Source: a virus
Virus record (IMG/VR): IMGVR_UViG_3300025120_000299
Coordinates: 1 to 31,473 of that record
Reading direction: 5' to 3' (one strand)
Length of the DNA stretch: 31,473 nt
The notes under the pieces were generated by a model, which was not told where the DNA came from, ran no database searches, and saw nothing but the letters and a program-made list of their open reading frames with translations. Shown in pieces: positions 1-6,810 of this stretch. The number at the start of each line of letters is the position of its first letter. Positions within the stretch are counted from its first letter, which is position 1. A program made the translations under genes and the position numbers.

Positions 1-160
1 GGAGCAACTCCTGAGAATTACTCCAAATCTTTAAAAAGTAAATTTCGCGGTCTACTTTTAAATGCGTTCTGGACTTACTCTACTTCGCAATTAAGCTTCT
101 TACGATGCCAGATTTATAAAACTTATTATACAAGAATTTTCGTCGAAGTTAATTCTTTGT
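1..160 (-). ncRNA. Candidate phage small RNA / long leader (left copy, 3' end cut off)
   Basis: Left copy of the candidate RNA described at 30375-30543. The start is inferred from the promoter at 167-196. The terminator hairpin starts at base 24 and is complete to base 1, but its T-tract lies outside the window. Substitutions against the right copy are at 128 and 159. The inverted repeat around 31-61 (TTTAAAAAGTA with TACTTTTAAA) is unchanged. Confidence 0.4.
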
Positions 161-166
161 TGTGGT

Positions 167-196
167 CAAATATAATTATAATTAATTAAATACAAA
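167..196 (-). promoter_or_regulatory. Bacteroidota-type promoter downstream of terL (left copy)
   Basis: On the minus strand, TTTG (196-193) is followed after 18 nt by TATATTTG (174-167). This fits the Bacteroidota consensus of TTTG near -33 and TANNTTTG near -7. The transcription start should fall near 158-161. The 18 bases CAAATATAATTATAATTA (plus strand) recur in the promoter at 10145-10175, which supports both calls. Confidence 0.6.
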
Positions 197-220
197 ACAT
201 TTTACAACTTTTTTTTACTC

Positions 221-274
221 TTTATCTTATCTTATCTTTTCTTATCTTAATGCTTAAGGGGTGCTTAAGCGGGG
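221..274 (-). repeat. Palindrome plus GATAAG tract after terL, shared with the replication gene
   Basis: Just beyond the terL stop the minus strand carries a perfect inverted repeat, GCTTAAG-CACCC-CTTAAGC (270-252). An ATTAAGATAAG-type purine tract follows, down to about 221. Nearly the same 50 bases occur inside the DUF1376-like replication gene at 6101-6149, where they are coding. Here all three frames of the copy are broken by stops, so it is non-coding. The right copy is at 30604-30657. It could be an origin-like or packaging site, or a relic of a rep gene. There is no T-tract, so it is not a classical terminator. Confidence 0.6.
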
Positions 275-1474
275 CTAATAGAAATGATATTCACCTAAAT
301 TTGGATTCTGCAACTGATAACTTACTGCATATCTCAAAGCATCAATAGCGTGGTTAAAATTGTCAACTGGTGTTTGGCTTTTCTTTTCCAACCAACAATA
401 ATTGTTAAGCTCTTTAATTAAATCTGTACTATCTTCAGTAATTACTAAATCATAATCTTGAAGCAAGCTAATACCAAATGTTATAGAACCTTGTCCTTTA
501 ATAGCAGGTACTATATTACAATCTTTGCTTAATTCATTTATTAATCTTGGTTCTGCTGAATCACCTACAATTAAATTATTAGCAGCAAACTTTTTATTTA
601 ATACTGATATTTCACTTGTAGTTAGTTTAGGTTGGTAGAAACATAATTGAACATAAATAATCTTATTTTGTTTATCTATACTTGTTTTAAGTAGTGTGCT
701 TGGGTCATTGCTAAATCCATAATCTTGGCCAAATACAATTTTACCTACTTGCTTAAATTCTCCAATGCTCCAATTGTTAAATATAACACCTTCTGCTTTA
801 TCAAGCCAAGCTCCTTCAATAGTGTGCTTATATCTTTCAGGCCTTCTTTGTTTCATTTCATTTATCTGCTCAATGTAACTTGCTGATAAATTTTCTATAT
901 TATCTAAATAGGTTGTATGGCAATAACTTGTATTACCTTTGATTAAATTACTACCTGCTTCAACACCTCTAATCTCAAAAAACCTTTGATATATCCAATG
1001 TTCTTTAGTTGCTGGATTCATTATCATTATCACTCTATTTCTTGAGCCTTGTTGCCTTACTGATAAATCTATCTTGTCAAATATATCTTCATCAACCATT
1101 TCTTCTGCTTCATCTATTATCCAAGTTGTAATACCTTGCAATGATTTTAGATTTGCAGTCTGGTCTCCAGATGAGGTTTTAATACCTCTAAACAATATCT
1201 TGCTTCCTGTTTCTTTACATACTATCTCATCCTTTGTTATATGAAATAGATGATTGTAATTTAATAAATCAATCTTTTCTTTAAATTCTGGAATAATAGA
1301 AATAGCAGCCGAACGCAAAGTATATCTTGTAAATAATATCTTGTGCGGTTCATTAGATACAGTTAACAATAAAGCAAGCGTAGATACTGCAAAAGATTTT
1401 CCAGAACCTCTACCGCCTGTATAAATAAAATATCTTGTTAGATTGCTTAATATTAAGAATTTATCGTTTATCAT
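275..1474 (-). CDS. terL: Terminase large subunit (complete copy)
   Basis: This ATPase/nuclease motor packages phage DNA into the prohead at the portal. The 399 aa carry Walker A GGRGSGKS (20-27), Walker B IIDEAEE (119-125; D121, E122) and an MNP coupling motif (152-154). The C-terminal RNase H-like nuclease shows acidic residues at D251 (GQDYG), D305 (GDSAEP) and D378 (HAIDAL). This is the Terminase_3/PBSX-type pattern, at a normal to slightly short length. The start overlaps the putative small subunit by 14 nt. An intergenic island follows directly. A second, diverged copy lies at the right end of the window. Headful packaging would fit the wrapped ends but is inference. Confidence 0.95.
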   Translation of the reverse strand: MINDKFLILSNLTRYFIYTGGRGSGKSFAVSTLALLLTVSNEPHKILFTRYTLRSAAISIIPEFKEKIDLLNYNHLFHITKDEIVCKETGSKILFRGIKTSSGDQTANLKSLQGITTWIIDEAEEMVDEDIFDKIDLSVRQQGSRNRVIMIMNPATKEHWIYQRFFEIRGVEAGSNLIKGNTSYCHTTYLDNIENLSASYIEQINEMKQRRPERYKHTIEGAWLDKAEGVIFNNWSIGEFKQVGKIVFGQDYGFSNDPSTLLKTSIDKQNKIIYVQLCFYQPKLTTSEISVLNKKFAANNLIVGDSAEPRLINELSKDCNIVPAIKGQGSITFGISLLQDYDLVITEDSTDLIKELNNYCWLEKKSQTPVDNFNHAIDALRYAVSYQLQNPNLGEYHFY

Positions 1475-1811
1475 TCTTTTTCATTGCAGCAAGTAACTCA
1501 TCAAAATCAATTCCAACTTCATTAGTATTTATATCAATAGTATCTTTAGCAGTTCCATAGCCTGAATCCATTAATGCTTTATACGCTGATACATCGCCAT
1601 CTATAGCCTTTCTAATTAAAGCTAATGTAATAACATCTTCTTGTGTTAAAACCTCATCTTTACCAGTTAAAGGATTCTTTCCTTTTCTTGTTGCTTCCAA
1701 CCATCTTCTTGCTATTGTGCTTCTATTTAAAGAACCTTTTGGTCTGCCTTTAGGATTACCACTTTGTCCTTTTTTAAATTCGTGTTTCTTTATATTATCT
1801 TCATTTGCCAT
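1461..1811 (-). CDS. terS: Putative terminase small subunit (DUF5681-like)
   Basis: The 116-aa basic protein has an N-terminal motif KKGQSGNPKGRPKGS (13-27). This motif is typical of DUF5681-type phage proteins, which are often found next to terL. A helical C-terminal part follows. Its position immediately upstream of terL, with a 14-nt overlap, suggests the DNA-recognition subunit of the packaging motor, which would bind the packaging site and load TerL. The role rests on position and the N-terminal motif. I do not see a convincing classical helix-turn-helix, so a different regulator remains possible. Confidence 0.65.
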   Translation of the reverse strand: MANEDNIKKHEFKKGQSGNPKGRPKGSLNRSTIARRWLEATRKGKNPLTGKDEVLTQEDVITLALIRKAIDGDVSAYKALMDSGYGTAKDTIDINTNEVGIDFDELLAAMKKNDKR

Positions 1812-1812
1812 T

Positions 1813-2550
1813 TTATATTCCTTTAATTGGTACTTTTAATATTGGGTTAAAGTCAAAACTCTTTTTACTTGTTCTATCTCTTTTAATTATATCTTTTCCC
1901 CATTTTTTTTGTAAATCAAAAAATTGACTTTTTTCAAAATCCAAATTTCTATATGCTGCACAACCTCCTTCTTGTTCTGATTGTTTAACCATATAATGAG
2001 CATAGTTAATTCTTAAGCATCCACCATATTTTTTAATATGTTGCAAAGTTATATCATAATCTTCTTTTAAAGGTAGATTTTCATCATATCTAATTTTATT
2101 TTTTAAATGTGCTTGAAAAGGTCCACCAATATATTGTAATGTTCCATAAGGCGTGTACTCCCTATAAGCACCTTTATCTGTTACGCAATTTAACCCCCAA
2201 AATTTAAACCCAAATTCTTTGCAAACATTTGCTTGGTTTTCGCAAAATTCTTGCAATTGATTATTGTTAAATATTTTTTTTTCTTGATTTTCCCATCTTC
2301 CAACGCCACTGCAATCGTCATCAATAATTATAATACAATCTGCATTGTCATATAGATTATTTAATATCCAATTTCTTACTCTACATAAATTGCCTTGCAC
2401 AGAATCTGGGCAAACTACAATATCATTTCCGTTTTTTATATATTCCTTTGCTTCGCTTTCTTTAACTACTAATTTAATAAAAGGATATTTTTTTTGTGTT
2501 ATGCTTTTTTCTGGTCTTTTATATGAAGGTGCAAAATATTTAATTTTCAT
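1813..2550 (-). CDS. GT-A glycosyltransferase, TET-associated (TAGT) type
   Basis: The 245-aa protein starts at ATG 2550 (MKIKYFAPSYKRP), overlapping the ParB-like gene by 11 nt. A longer form from 2580 would add ten residues with a deeper overlap. The first part looks like a nucleotide-sugar-binding Rossmann fold. The metal-binding DxD motif is in IIIIDDDCSG (residues 77-79), followed by GRWEN. This layout matches the phage TET-associated glycosyltransferase family, which has been proposed to glycosylate modified bases in phage DNA. The ParB and terminase neighbourhood also fits that family. No TET/JBP dioxygenase, thymidylate-synthase-like or hydroxymethylase gene is visible here, so the acceptor may be a host-made or different modified base, or a protein. 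Confidence 0.7.
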   Translation of the reverse strand: MKIKYFAPSYKRPEKSITQKKYPFIKLVVKESEAKEYIKNGNDIVVCPDSVQGNLCRVRNWILNNLYDNADCIIIIDDDCSGVGRWENQEKKIFNNNQLQEFCENQANVCKEFGFKFWGLNCVTDKGAYREYTPYGTLQYIGGPFQAHLKNKIRYDENLPLKEDYDITLQHIKKYGGCLRINYAHYMVKQSEQEGGCAAYRNLDFEKSQFFDLQKKWGKDIIKRDRTSKKSFDFNPILKVPIKGI

Positions 2551-3163
2551 CTTGTATTTTTTTAATTGCTTGACTTCCATTTAAAACCCTTCCAATTCCT
2601 TTGCTCCATTCTTTTCCATTAGCTCTTCTTGCTGTTTCTGTCTGTAATCCAAATAATGTTTTTGCTTGAATCCAATCAATGTCTTTGTCAAATTTCAAAA
2701 CAATATAATTGCTTTCGCTATCTAATTCAGTAGCAAATTTATTTTCTGTTTCATCATTAAATGGGTTGTTCATTTCAATTATATCTTCTTCACTAAATGG
2801 TAAATCTAATCCCCATTCATTTGTCTTTTCTGTATCCCATTCATTAGCAATCATATCCCAATCCCATTCACCAAATCCTACATTATCCTTTACTATGAAT
2901 TCTCGTTGTTGTTCCGCTGATAATTCATCTGCTTGTATTACTGGCACTTCCTTTAATCCAGCTTCTTGACAAGCTTTCAATCTCATATTCCCGCCAAGCA
3001 CAACCATATCTTCATTTACTACAATTGGCCTTATTTCCAACATTTCAGGAAAGTCTTTTATTGATTTAACCAGCTTATGAAATTTATTATCCTTTATCAA
3101 TCTTGGATTGTCTGGATTCCTCTTTATTTTCGATAGTTTTATTTTCTCTGTTTTCATCTTCAT
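2540..3163 (-). CDS. ParB/Srx-like N-terminal domain protein
   Basis: The 207-aa protein opens with a ParB N-terminal domain. The pattern is KIKLSKIKRNPDNPR (start of domain), then IRPIVVNEDMVVLGGNMR (the GGxxR box) and KEVPVIQAD. The second half is acidic and ends with a block around NYIVLKFDKDIDWIQAK that is common in phage ParB-like proteins near terminase genes. Free-standing phage ParB-like proteins are thought to act as DNA-binding or nucleotide-hydrolysing proteins, or as modification accessories, rather than in partition. No ParA is present. The start could also be ATG 3157. It is followed by the glycosyltransferase with an overlap, suggesting coupled expression. Confidence 0.8.
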   Translation of the reverse strand: MKMKTEKIKLSKIKRNPDNPRLIKDNKFHKLVKSIKDFPEMLEIRPIVVNEDMVVLGGNMRLKACQEAGLKEVPVIQADELSAEQQREFIVKDNVGFGEWDWDMIANEWDTEKTNEWGLDLPFSEEDIIEMNNPFNDETENKFATELDSESNYIVLKFDKDIDWIQAKTLFGLQTETARRANGKEWSKGIGRVLNGSQAIKKIQDEN

Positions 3164-3227
3164 TTAGTTTTAAGTATTCTAAAAGCTTTTCTTCTGCTTC
3201 TTTTTTAAGCTTGTGTTTCTTGTTCAT
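3090..3227 (-). CDS. Possible small basic coiled-coil protein (45 aa)
   Basis: An ATG at 3227 opens a 45-codon frame that is very rich in Lys and Glu (starts MNKKHKLKKEAEEKLLEYL). It overlaps the end of the Cys-rich 123-aa gene by 23 nt and the start of the ParB-like gene by 74 nt in another frame. It would fill the only gap here and keep the chain of overlapping genes. The long overlap and low complexity leave it uncertain. No function is suggested. Confidence 0.3.
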
Positions 3228-3576
3228 ATTCTTCAAATAATCTTTTCATTGTATTATATAATTCTTTTACGCAGCTTCCACAAGTAGATGGTTTTCTTGT
3301 ATCGTTAAATACTCTATTATGTATTTCGAGTAATGCAGTTTGTTCGCTTGCTGATAGTATTAATTTATTTACTTTAAAAAAAGCTTTTAAAAACATATAT
3401 TCAGCTTCATTTAAACATTCAATTTGTTTATAAGGAAACATTTTATTTAGCTTTTCTTTTCTTATATCGCATCCGCAATCTTTACCAAGCTTATCGAATA
3501 CCCAATCTGTGGCTGCTTTTATTCCTGTTGCTTTAGTTATCTTTTCGATACTGTCTCCAAGTCCTTTACTTTTCAT
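3205..3576 (-). CDS. Conserved phage protein with Cys pairs, function unknown
   Basis: The 123-aa protein carries CGC (34-36) and a distal CGSC (about residue 98-101), a possible zinc-binding arrangement. The N-terminus GLGDSIEKITKATGI followed by DCGCD is a pattern I associate with small conserved proteins beside sigma-like genes in flavobacterial phages. It overlaps the sigma-like gene by 11 nt, so the two are probably translated together. It could be a structural, anti-sigma or accessory DNA-binding protein. I cannot choose between these. Confidence 0.75.
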   Translation of the reverse strand: MKSKGLGDSIEKITKATGIKAATDWVFDKLGKDCGCDIRKEKLNKMFPYKQIECLNEAEYMFLKAFFKVNKLILSASEQTALLEIHNRVFNDTRKPSTCGSCVKELYNTMKRLFEEYEQETQA

Positions 3577-4078
3577 TTAACTTTTTTTTTATATTGTTTC
3601 TACATTTATTTATTGTGTTATAAACTGTAACGTGGCCAAGCTTTGTTTCTTTTGCAAGTGTTCTTACGCTATTGAATTTCTTAACATATAGTTTAAATAG
3701 TTTTCTATCAAACCAGTGCATATCTTGTAATATTTCTTCAATCTTTGTTGTTAGTTCTTCAATGTTTTCTTTTTGTTCTTCAGCTATGTTTGTTAATACT
3801 ATATTATCAGTTTTTGGTATCTTATTGTCATTATTAGCTTGGTGTTGTATTATTTGCTGAATAGTTCTTTTTATAATTCCATAGTGTGGTTTGTCATTTA
3901 TTATAACTTGTTGCGGTTCTAATTTAGCTTCTTCTAATTGTGTATATATACTTAAATACATTTCTTGTATAATATCTTTTACTGCTTGTTCATCCTCCCT
4001 GTATAATAAATTAGAAGCTATTTGAAGCCACTTTTGTTGATGCTTGTGTAATATGTTTAAAACATCATTTGTTTTCAT
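3566..4078 (-). CDS. Sigma-70/ECF-like factor or terminase-region HTH protein
   Basis: The 170-aa protein has a region-2-like N-terminus: QQKWLQIASNLL followed by VKDIIQEMYLSIY (33-45), the helix that in ECF sigma factors binds the core polymerase. A variable middle follows. The C-terminal helix-turn-helix resembles region 4: SVRTLAKETKLGHVTVYNTI (137-156), followed by a basic tail. It could redirect the host RNA polymerase to late promoters. The paired 30-bp elements at 20947-20976 and 30239-30268 are candidate targets. That link is inference. A simple DNA-binding regulator is the alternative. Confidence 0.7.
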   Translation of the reverse strand: MKTNDVLNILHKHQQKWLQIASNLLYREDEQAVKDIIQEMYLSIYTQLEEAKLEPQQVIINDKPHYGIIKRTIQQIIQHQANNDNKIPKTDNIVLTNIAEEQKENIEELTTKIEEILQDMHWFDRKLFKLYVKKFNSVRTLAKETKLGHVTVYNTINKCRNNIKKKLNEK

Positions 4079-4418
4079 TTCTTAGCTCGTCAAGTTCTAA
4101 AAGTAAATTAACAAAATCTTCATAACGTAAAGCAGCATAATCATTTTCGAAATTCTTTGTAAATATTACAACAGGTGTTTTTCTTGTTCCTGCTGCATCG
4201 CCTTCGCTTTGATGTAATGCTTTCCAGATGTTAAGCTTTTCTTGATTCTTACATTCCCAGCTATATTCTGAAAGTATTCCGCTTGTAGTTAGAATGTCGC
4301 CTTTAATAGAAAGTCCACCGCTGTTAGGTGTTCTTCTTATATTAGTATCAAATTTCTTTGCTAAATCTTTTGCAATTCTTAATTCGAAACGTTTTCCTTT
4401 TTGATTAGCATTTAACAT
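4065..4418 (-). CDS. Hjc-like PD-(D/E)XK endonuclease (Holliday junction resolvase type)
   Basis: The 117-aa protein shows the archaeal-Hjc/phage resolvase layout: KGKRFELRIAKDLAKK with E12, D41 in SIKGDIL, and the E-x-K motif at 55-57 in SWECKN. A helix with WKALHQSE follows, where related nucleases contact DNA. Phages use such enzymes to resolve branched replication or packaging intermediates. The ATG overlaps the upstream stop in TAATG, so translation is probably coupled to the 53-aa gene. A non-resolvase nuclease of the same fold is the alternative. Confidence 0.8.
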   Translation of the reverse strand: MLNANQKGKRFELRIAKDLAKKFDTNIRRTPNSGGLSIKGDILTTSGILSEYSWECKNQEKLNIWKALHQSEGDAAGTRKTPVVIFTKNFENDYAALRYEDFVNLLLELDELRNENK

Positions 4419-4579
4419 TAATTGTATTTTTGAAAGTGTTTTCTGATTTCTTTTCCGAGTTCTGCATCATTAGAATATAAAGTACACAAATAATTAATGC
4501 TATTTTCAACAGGATAATCAGGATTATTATAGACAGTGTCTTTTGTTTGTCTGTACTCATTTAAAGTTCTTTTTTTCAT
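4418..4579 (-). CDS. Small conserved-looking protein, 53 aa
   Basis: The frame from ATG 4579 gives 53 residues (MKKRTLNEYRQTKDTVYNNP... ending HFQKYN). Its start overlaps the stop of the 39-aa membrane protein gene (ATGA) and its stop overlaps the ATG of the resolvase gene (TAATG). Such tight linking on both sides is strong evidence of a real gene. It is polar, mixed in charge, has one Cys and no membrane segment. The function is unknown, probably accessory to replication or recombination. Confidence 0.75.
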   Translation of the reverse strand: MKKRTLNEYRQTKDTVYNNPDYPVENSINYLCTLYSNDAELGKEIRKHFQKYN

Positions 4580-4695
4580 AACGCATTTTTTTCATTTCTA
4601 TCATCTATAAATGTTTTAAATAATAAAACAAAACAACACCCAGCAATAAAGCATAAGATGTGCGATAATAACATTAAGTAAAATATCTTGTTCAT
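4576..4695 (-). CDS. 39-aa single-pass membrane protein
   Basis: The frame from ATG 4695 encodes MNKIFYLMLLSHILCFIAGC and continues with a hydrophobic CFVLLF stretch, so residues 4-26 form one clear membrane segment. A short charged C-terminus (KTFIDDRNEKNAL) follows. The ATG overlaps the upstream TGA (ATGA), and its own TGA overlaps the next ATG. These overlaps make it a real gene despite its size. A small inner-membrane protein in the early block may affect host membrane processes or superinfection. This is a guess from topology only. Confidence 0.7.
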   Translation of the reverse strand: MNKIFYLMLLSHILCFIAGCCFVLLFKTFIDDRNEKNAL

Positions 4696-4955
4696 TTTTT
4701 AAAATTAGTAAATTTATTTTTAAGTTCAGCAGTTTCTTTGTAAGCTTTTATGTTTTGTAAAGTTACTAAAGTATTTTTTCTATTTAACTCATCCAACATA
4801 CTTCTTAACTCTAAAATCAATTTTAAGCTACTTTGCAACGTTTCTACTGCATCTAATTTAGATTGTGTTACTTTACCACTCTTTAAGCCTTCTTGCGCCT
4901 TTAAAAGCAATATTTCTAATCTATTTTTTGTTATTGTATAATCTAAGTCATTCAT
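4692..4955 (-). CDS. Small helical/coiled-coil protein, unknown
   Basis: The 87-aa protein is almost entirely helical in composition, with heptad-like Leu and Ile spacing (RLEILLLKAQEGL, LKLILELRSMLDELN). It is near neutral and has no Cys or membrane segment. It overlaps the preceding gene by 4 nt and the 39-aa membrane protein gene by 4 nt. The position behind the helicase-like ATPase suggests a replication accessory role, for example as a loader or regulator. There is no motif to prove this. Confidence 0.75.
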   Translation of the reverse strand: MNDLDYTITKNRLEILLLKAQEGLKSGKVTQSKLDAVETLQSSLKLILELRSMLDELNRKNTLVTLQNIKAYKETAELKNKFTNFKK

Positions 4956-5191
4956 CTTTTTAAATCTTCTGAATATAAAAATTCATCACCAAGCTTTTTA
5001 TCAAGCGTTTTAATTAATCTATATATTATTAAACTTTTTCTTTTTACTTCTTCTTTTTCTTCTTTGGTTGAATCAGTTCCAAGATTAGCATATAAATTGC
5101 AATCAATATGTAATAGCTGGTCAATCTTCTGTTTGTCGCTCCAAGTTTTATATTCCATAAACTTGTCTATGTTTTCATAATTATATTTCAT
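4952..5191 (-). CDS. Conserved small phage protein, unknown
   Basis: The 79-aa charged protein contains YKTWSDKQKIDQLLHIDC, which I recognise as a recurring pattern in small hypothetical proteins encoded next to the DnaB/RecA-like gene of Bacteroidota phages. Its start overlaps the ATPase stop by one base (TAATG) and its end overlaps the next gene by 4 nt. It is probably soluble and helical and may help the ATPase. The function is not established. Confidence 0.75.
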   Translation of the reverse strand: MKYNYENIDKFMEYKTWSDKQKIDQLLHIDCNLYANLGTDSTKEEKEEVKRKSLIIYRLIKTLDKKLGDEFLYSEDLKR

Positions 5192-6042
5192 TATTTTTGT
5201 TTTAATACGTTATTACCTCCTATTGTGAATCCTAATCCACTATTATAATCGAATCTTAATGGCTCACCTAACATTGTTGGCTTGCCTCCAGTTTCTTTGT
5301 CTTTAATTTTATAAACGTGTACTTCTGTCATCATCCAAAGTTTATCGTGTGAAATTAAGCGGTGCAAACAAAGTAGATTGTCCACGCGATTTGGAAACAC
5401 CTGCCCTCCCTCGCAGTCGGCTTTTCTTGGTGGTTGTATATGTCCATTCAATGTATGGTCTGGAGGATATACTCTTCTTGCTGCTTCTGTTTGCGGATGC
5501 ATTGCAATAAACATTGTTTTACCTGTCTTGTTGCAAAACTCTCTAACATCATTACATACTTGATAATTTCTTTCAAATTGTGATATTCTTCTATCGTGGT
5601 TTATTCCAGTGTAAGGGTCAATTAAACAGCCGTCACAATCTTCTTCTTCAAATATCTTTAATAGTTCTTTATGATTGTAAAGTTTTTTATTATCTACAAA
5701 TTTAAAATACTTACTAATTTCATCGTGATAGAACAAATATTCATTTAAATCATTTATTGTTTCACCTGTCCACATTTGTATAATATCTCTTTTTAATTGG
5801 CCTGCATTGTTTTCTCCTGACCATATACACCACTTCTTACCTTTTAATTTACTTAGTGCAGTCAAATACCACAAGATAAAATTAGTTTTACCAACATTAT
5901 CTAAGCCAAGAAACATATTGAAGTTTCCTTTCTTATATAAAAAGTAATCATCAAGAATACAACCTATACCAACACCTTTTTTTATTCTACCTTCTTTAAA
6001 TGCTTTTAAATAAGGAACTGTTGCTTTATCTTCTAAAATCAT
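5191..6042 (-). CDS. RecA/DnaB-superfamily ATPase, likely replicative helicase
   Basis: The 283-aa protein has a RecA-like ATPase core: Walker A GLDNVGKT (46-53), a glutamate in WSGEN (E77) in the place of the catalytic Glu, and Walker B GCLIDPY (D142). The later IAMHPQTEA stretch resembles the sensor region of DnaB-family helicases. It lacks a long N-terminal primase-binding domain, so it is a minimal helicase or recombination mediator. The DUF1376-like gene directly upstream (4-nt overlap) is a likely initiator/loader partner. It probably unwinds the phage replication fork in the cytoplasm. Confidence 0.85.
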   Translation of the reverse strand: MILEDKATVPYLKAFKEGRIKKGVGIGCILDDYFLYKKGNFNMFLGLDNVGKTNFILWYLTALSKLKGKKWCIWSGENNAGQLKRDIIQMWTGETINDLNEYLFYHDEISKYFKFVDNKKLYNHKELLKIFEEEDCDGCLIDPYTGINHDRRISQFERNYQVCNDVREFCNKTGKTMFIAMHPQTEAARRVYPPDHTLNGHIQPPRKADCEGGQVFPNRVDNLLCLHRLISHDKLWMMTEVHVYKIKDKETGGKPTMLGEPLRFDYNSGLGFTIGGNNVLKQK

Positions 6043-6446
6043 TTTTCAAGTAGTTTTTTAACTTCATCACTAACTTTTAAAAGATTGTCATTCTCGTAAT
6101 TATCTTTTCTTTTCTTATCTTTTCTTAATGCTTTAGCGGTGCTTAAGCCCCCCTTACGACCATTAGCAACATTTCTTTTATGTTCTGCTAATCGTTCTTT
6201 GTGTTGTTCGTCAAGCCATTTAATTTTAATATTATCTTCTTCAATCTTAAATAGTTCACAATCAAGTAGTAAGCTCCATTGTTTAGGTATTAAAGACTTT
6301 ATTTGTGTTCTTGTAACATTGCATTCTTTGCTCCAATAATAGCAGCAGACTTTTAGAAAAGCTCCTTGTACATCTAAATCCATAAATGATATTGAGCCTG
6401 TTATCCATTGATTAGGATAAAATTTAAAGTATGGTAATTCTTTCAT
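6039..6446 (-). CDS. DUF1376-like replication initiation protein
   Basis: The 135-aa protein starts MKELPYFKFYPNQWITGSIS, the typical beginning of DUF1376-type phage replication proteins with a winged-helix core. An NVANGRKGGLS linker (about 91-101) and a very basic stretch KALRKDKKRKDN follow. In related proteins the linker leads to a helicase-loading tail, which here is short (LLKVSDEVKKLLEK). The DNA encoding the linker (6101-6149) is nearly repeated downstream of terL as a palindromic non-coding copy. As in lambda O, an origin inside the gene is therefore plausible. It overlaps the helicase gene by 4 nt. Confidence 0.75.
   Translation of the reverse strand: MKELPYFKFYPNQWITGSISFMDLDVQGAFLKVCCYYWSKECNVTRTQIKSLIPKQWSLLLDCELFKIEEDNIKIKWLDEQHKERLAEHKRNVANGRKGGLSTAKALRKDKKRKDNYENDNLLKVSDEVKKLLEK
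6101..6149 (-). repeat. Repeat shared with the terL-downstream palindrome; possible origin
   Basis: On the minus strand GCTTAAGCACCGCTAAAGC is followed by ATTAAGAAAAGATAAG and more GATAA/GAAAAG units. The copy after terL reads GCTTAAGCACCCCTTAAGC plus ATTAAGATAAG, so the first 30 bases differ at only a few positions. Here the sequence encodes the basic linker of the replication protein. Purine-rich repeats inside an initiator gene are a common place for a phage origin. The origin role is inference. Confidence 0.5.
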
Positions 6447-6456
6447 AGTTAGTTGG

Positions 6457-6810
6457 TTATAGTTTGGTTAAATCTTCTAATGGCAATAATATACCTTTAG
6501 ATGTGTTATTATCACCGCCTTTTACATCGCGATTTGTATTTAAATATTTTCTACATAGTTTTTTTAATTTAGTTACTGATATAAATATTAAATTATTATT
6601 TGATATTACAAAGCAATACCATTTAGATTGTGTTTTAGAAATTCCGCTTAGTTTATTTCTACTTTCATACTCTACAAATACATTTCCAGTGTCTTTTGCT
6701 TTAAAATCTGTTTTAACTTCTATTTTAACATCAGATAATGCTTTAGCAACAAAGTTTTCACCTTTTATACCAATTTCCAAATCATATTCAAAATTATTAT
6801 TTTGTTTCAT
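6457..6810 (-). CDS. PD-(D/E)XK-like nuclease of phage type
   Basis: The 117-aa protein has the small-nuclease pattern: a helix with GIKGENFVAKAL (E18), then KIEVKTDFKAKDTGNVFVEYE, with E31-V-K33 as the E-x-K pair and a later E47. The sequence SGISKTQSKWYCFVI follows, and in related proteins this strand/helix completes the fold. It may act in replication or recombination, or in breakdown of host DNA. It is smaller than most restriction enzymes and has no visible modification partner. It overlaps the upstream HTH gene by 14 nt. Confidence 0.75.
   Translation of the reverse strand: MKQNNNFEYDLEIGIKGENFVAKALSDVKIEVKTDFKAKDTGNVFVEYESRNKLSGISKTQSKWYCFVISNNNLIFISVTKLKKLCRKYLNTNRDVKGGDNNTSKGILLPLEDLTKL

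Larger units (their letters stand above)
1..1090. repeat. Left copy of the genome-unit overlap
   Basis: Bases 1-1090 match 30384-31473 base for base in order, with a constant offset of 30383 and no net indels. The copy covers the intergenic island and the 3' two thirds of terL. It is not a perfect terminal repeat: I count 4 substitutions in the 274 intergenic bases and about 50 in the terL part. The simplest reading is that the window runs once round a circular or circularly permuted phage unit and meets a second strain variant at the end. An exact direct terminal repeat is excluded by the substitutions. Confidence 0.93.

Noticed and set aside
1-1090. Exact direct terminal repeat (DTR) of the phage
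   Set aside because: The two copies differ at about 55 sites, so it is not a physical duplicated terminus of one molecule.
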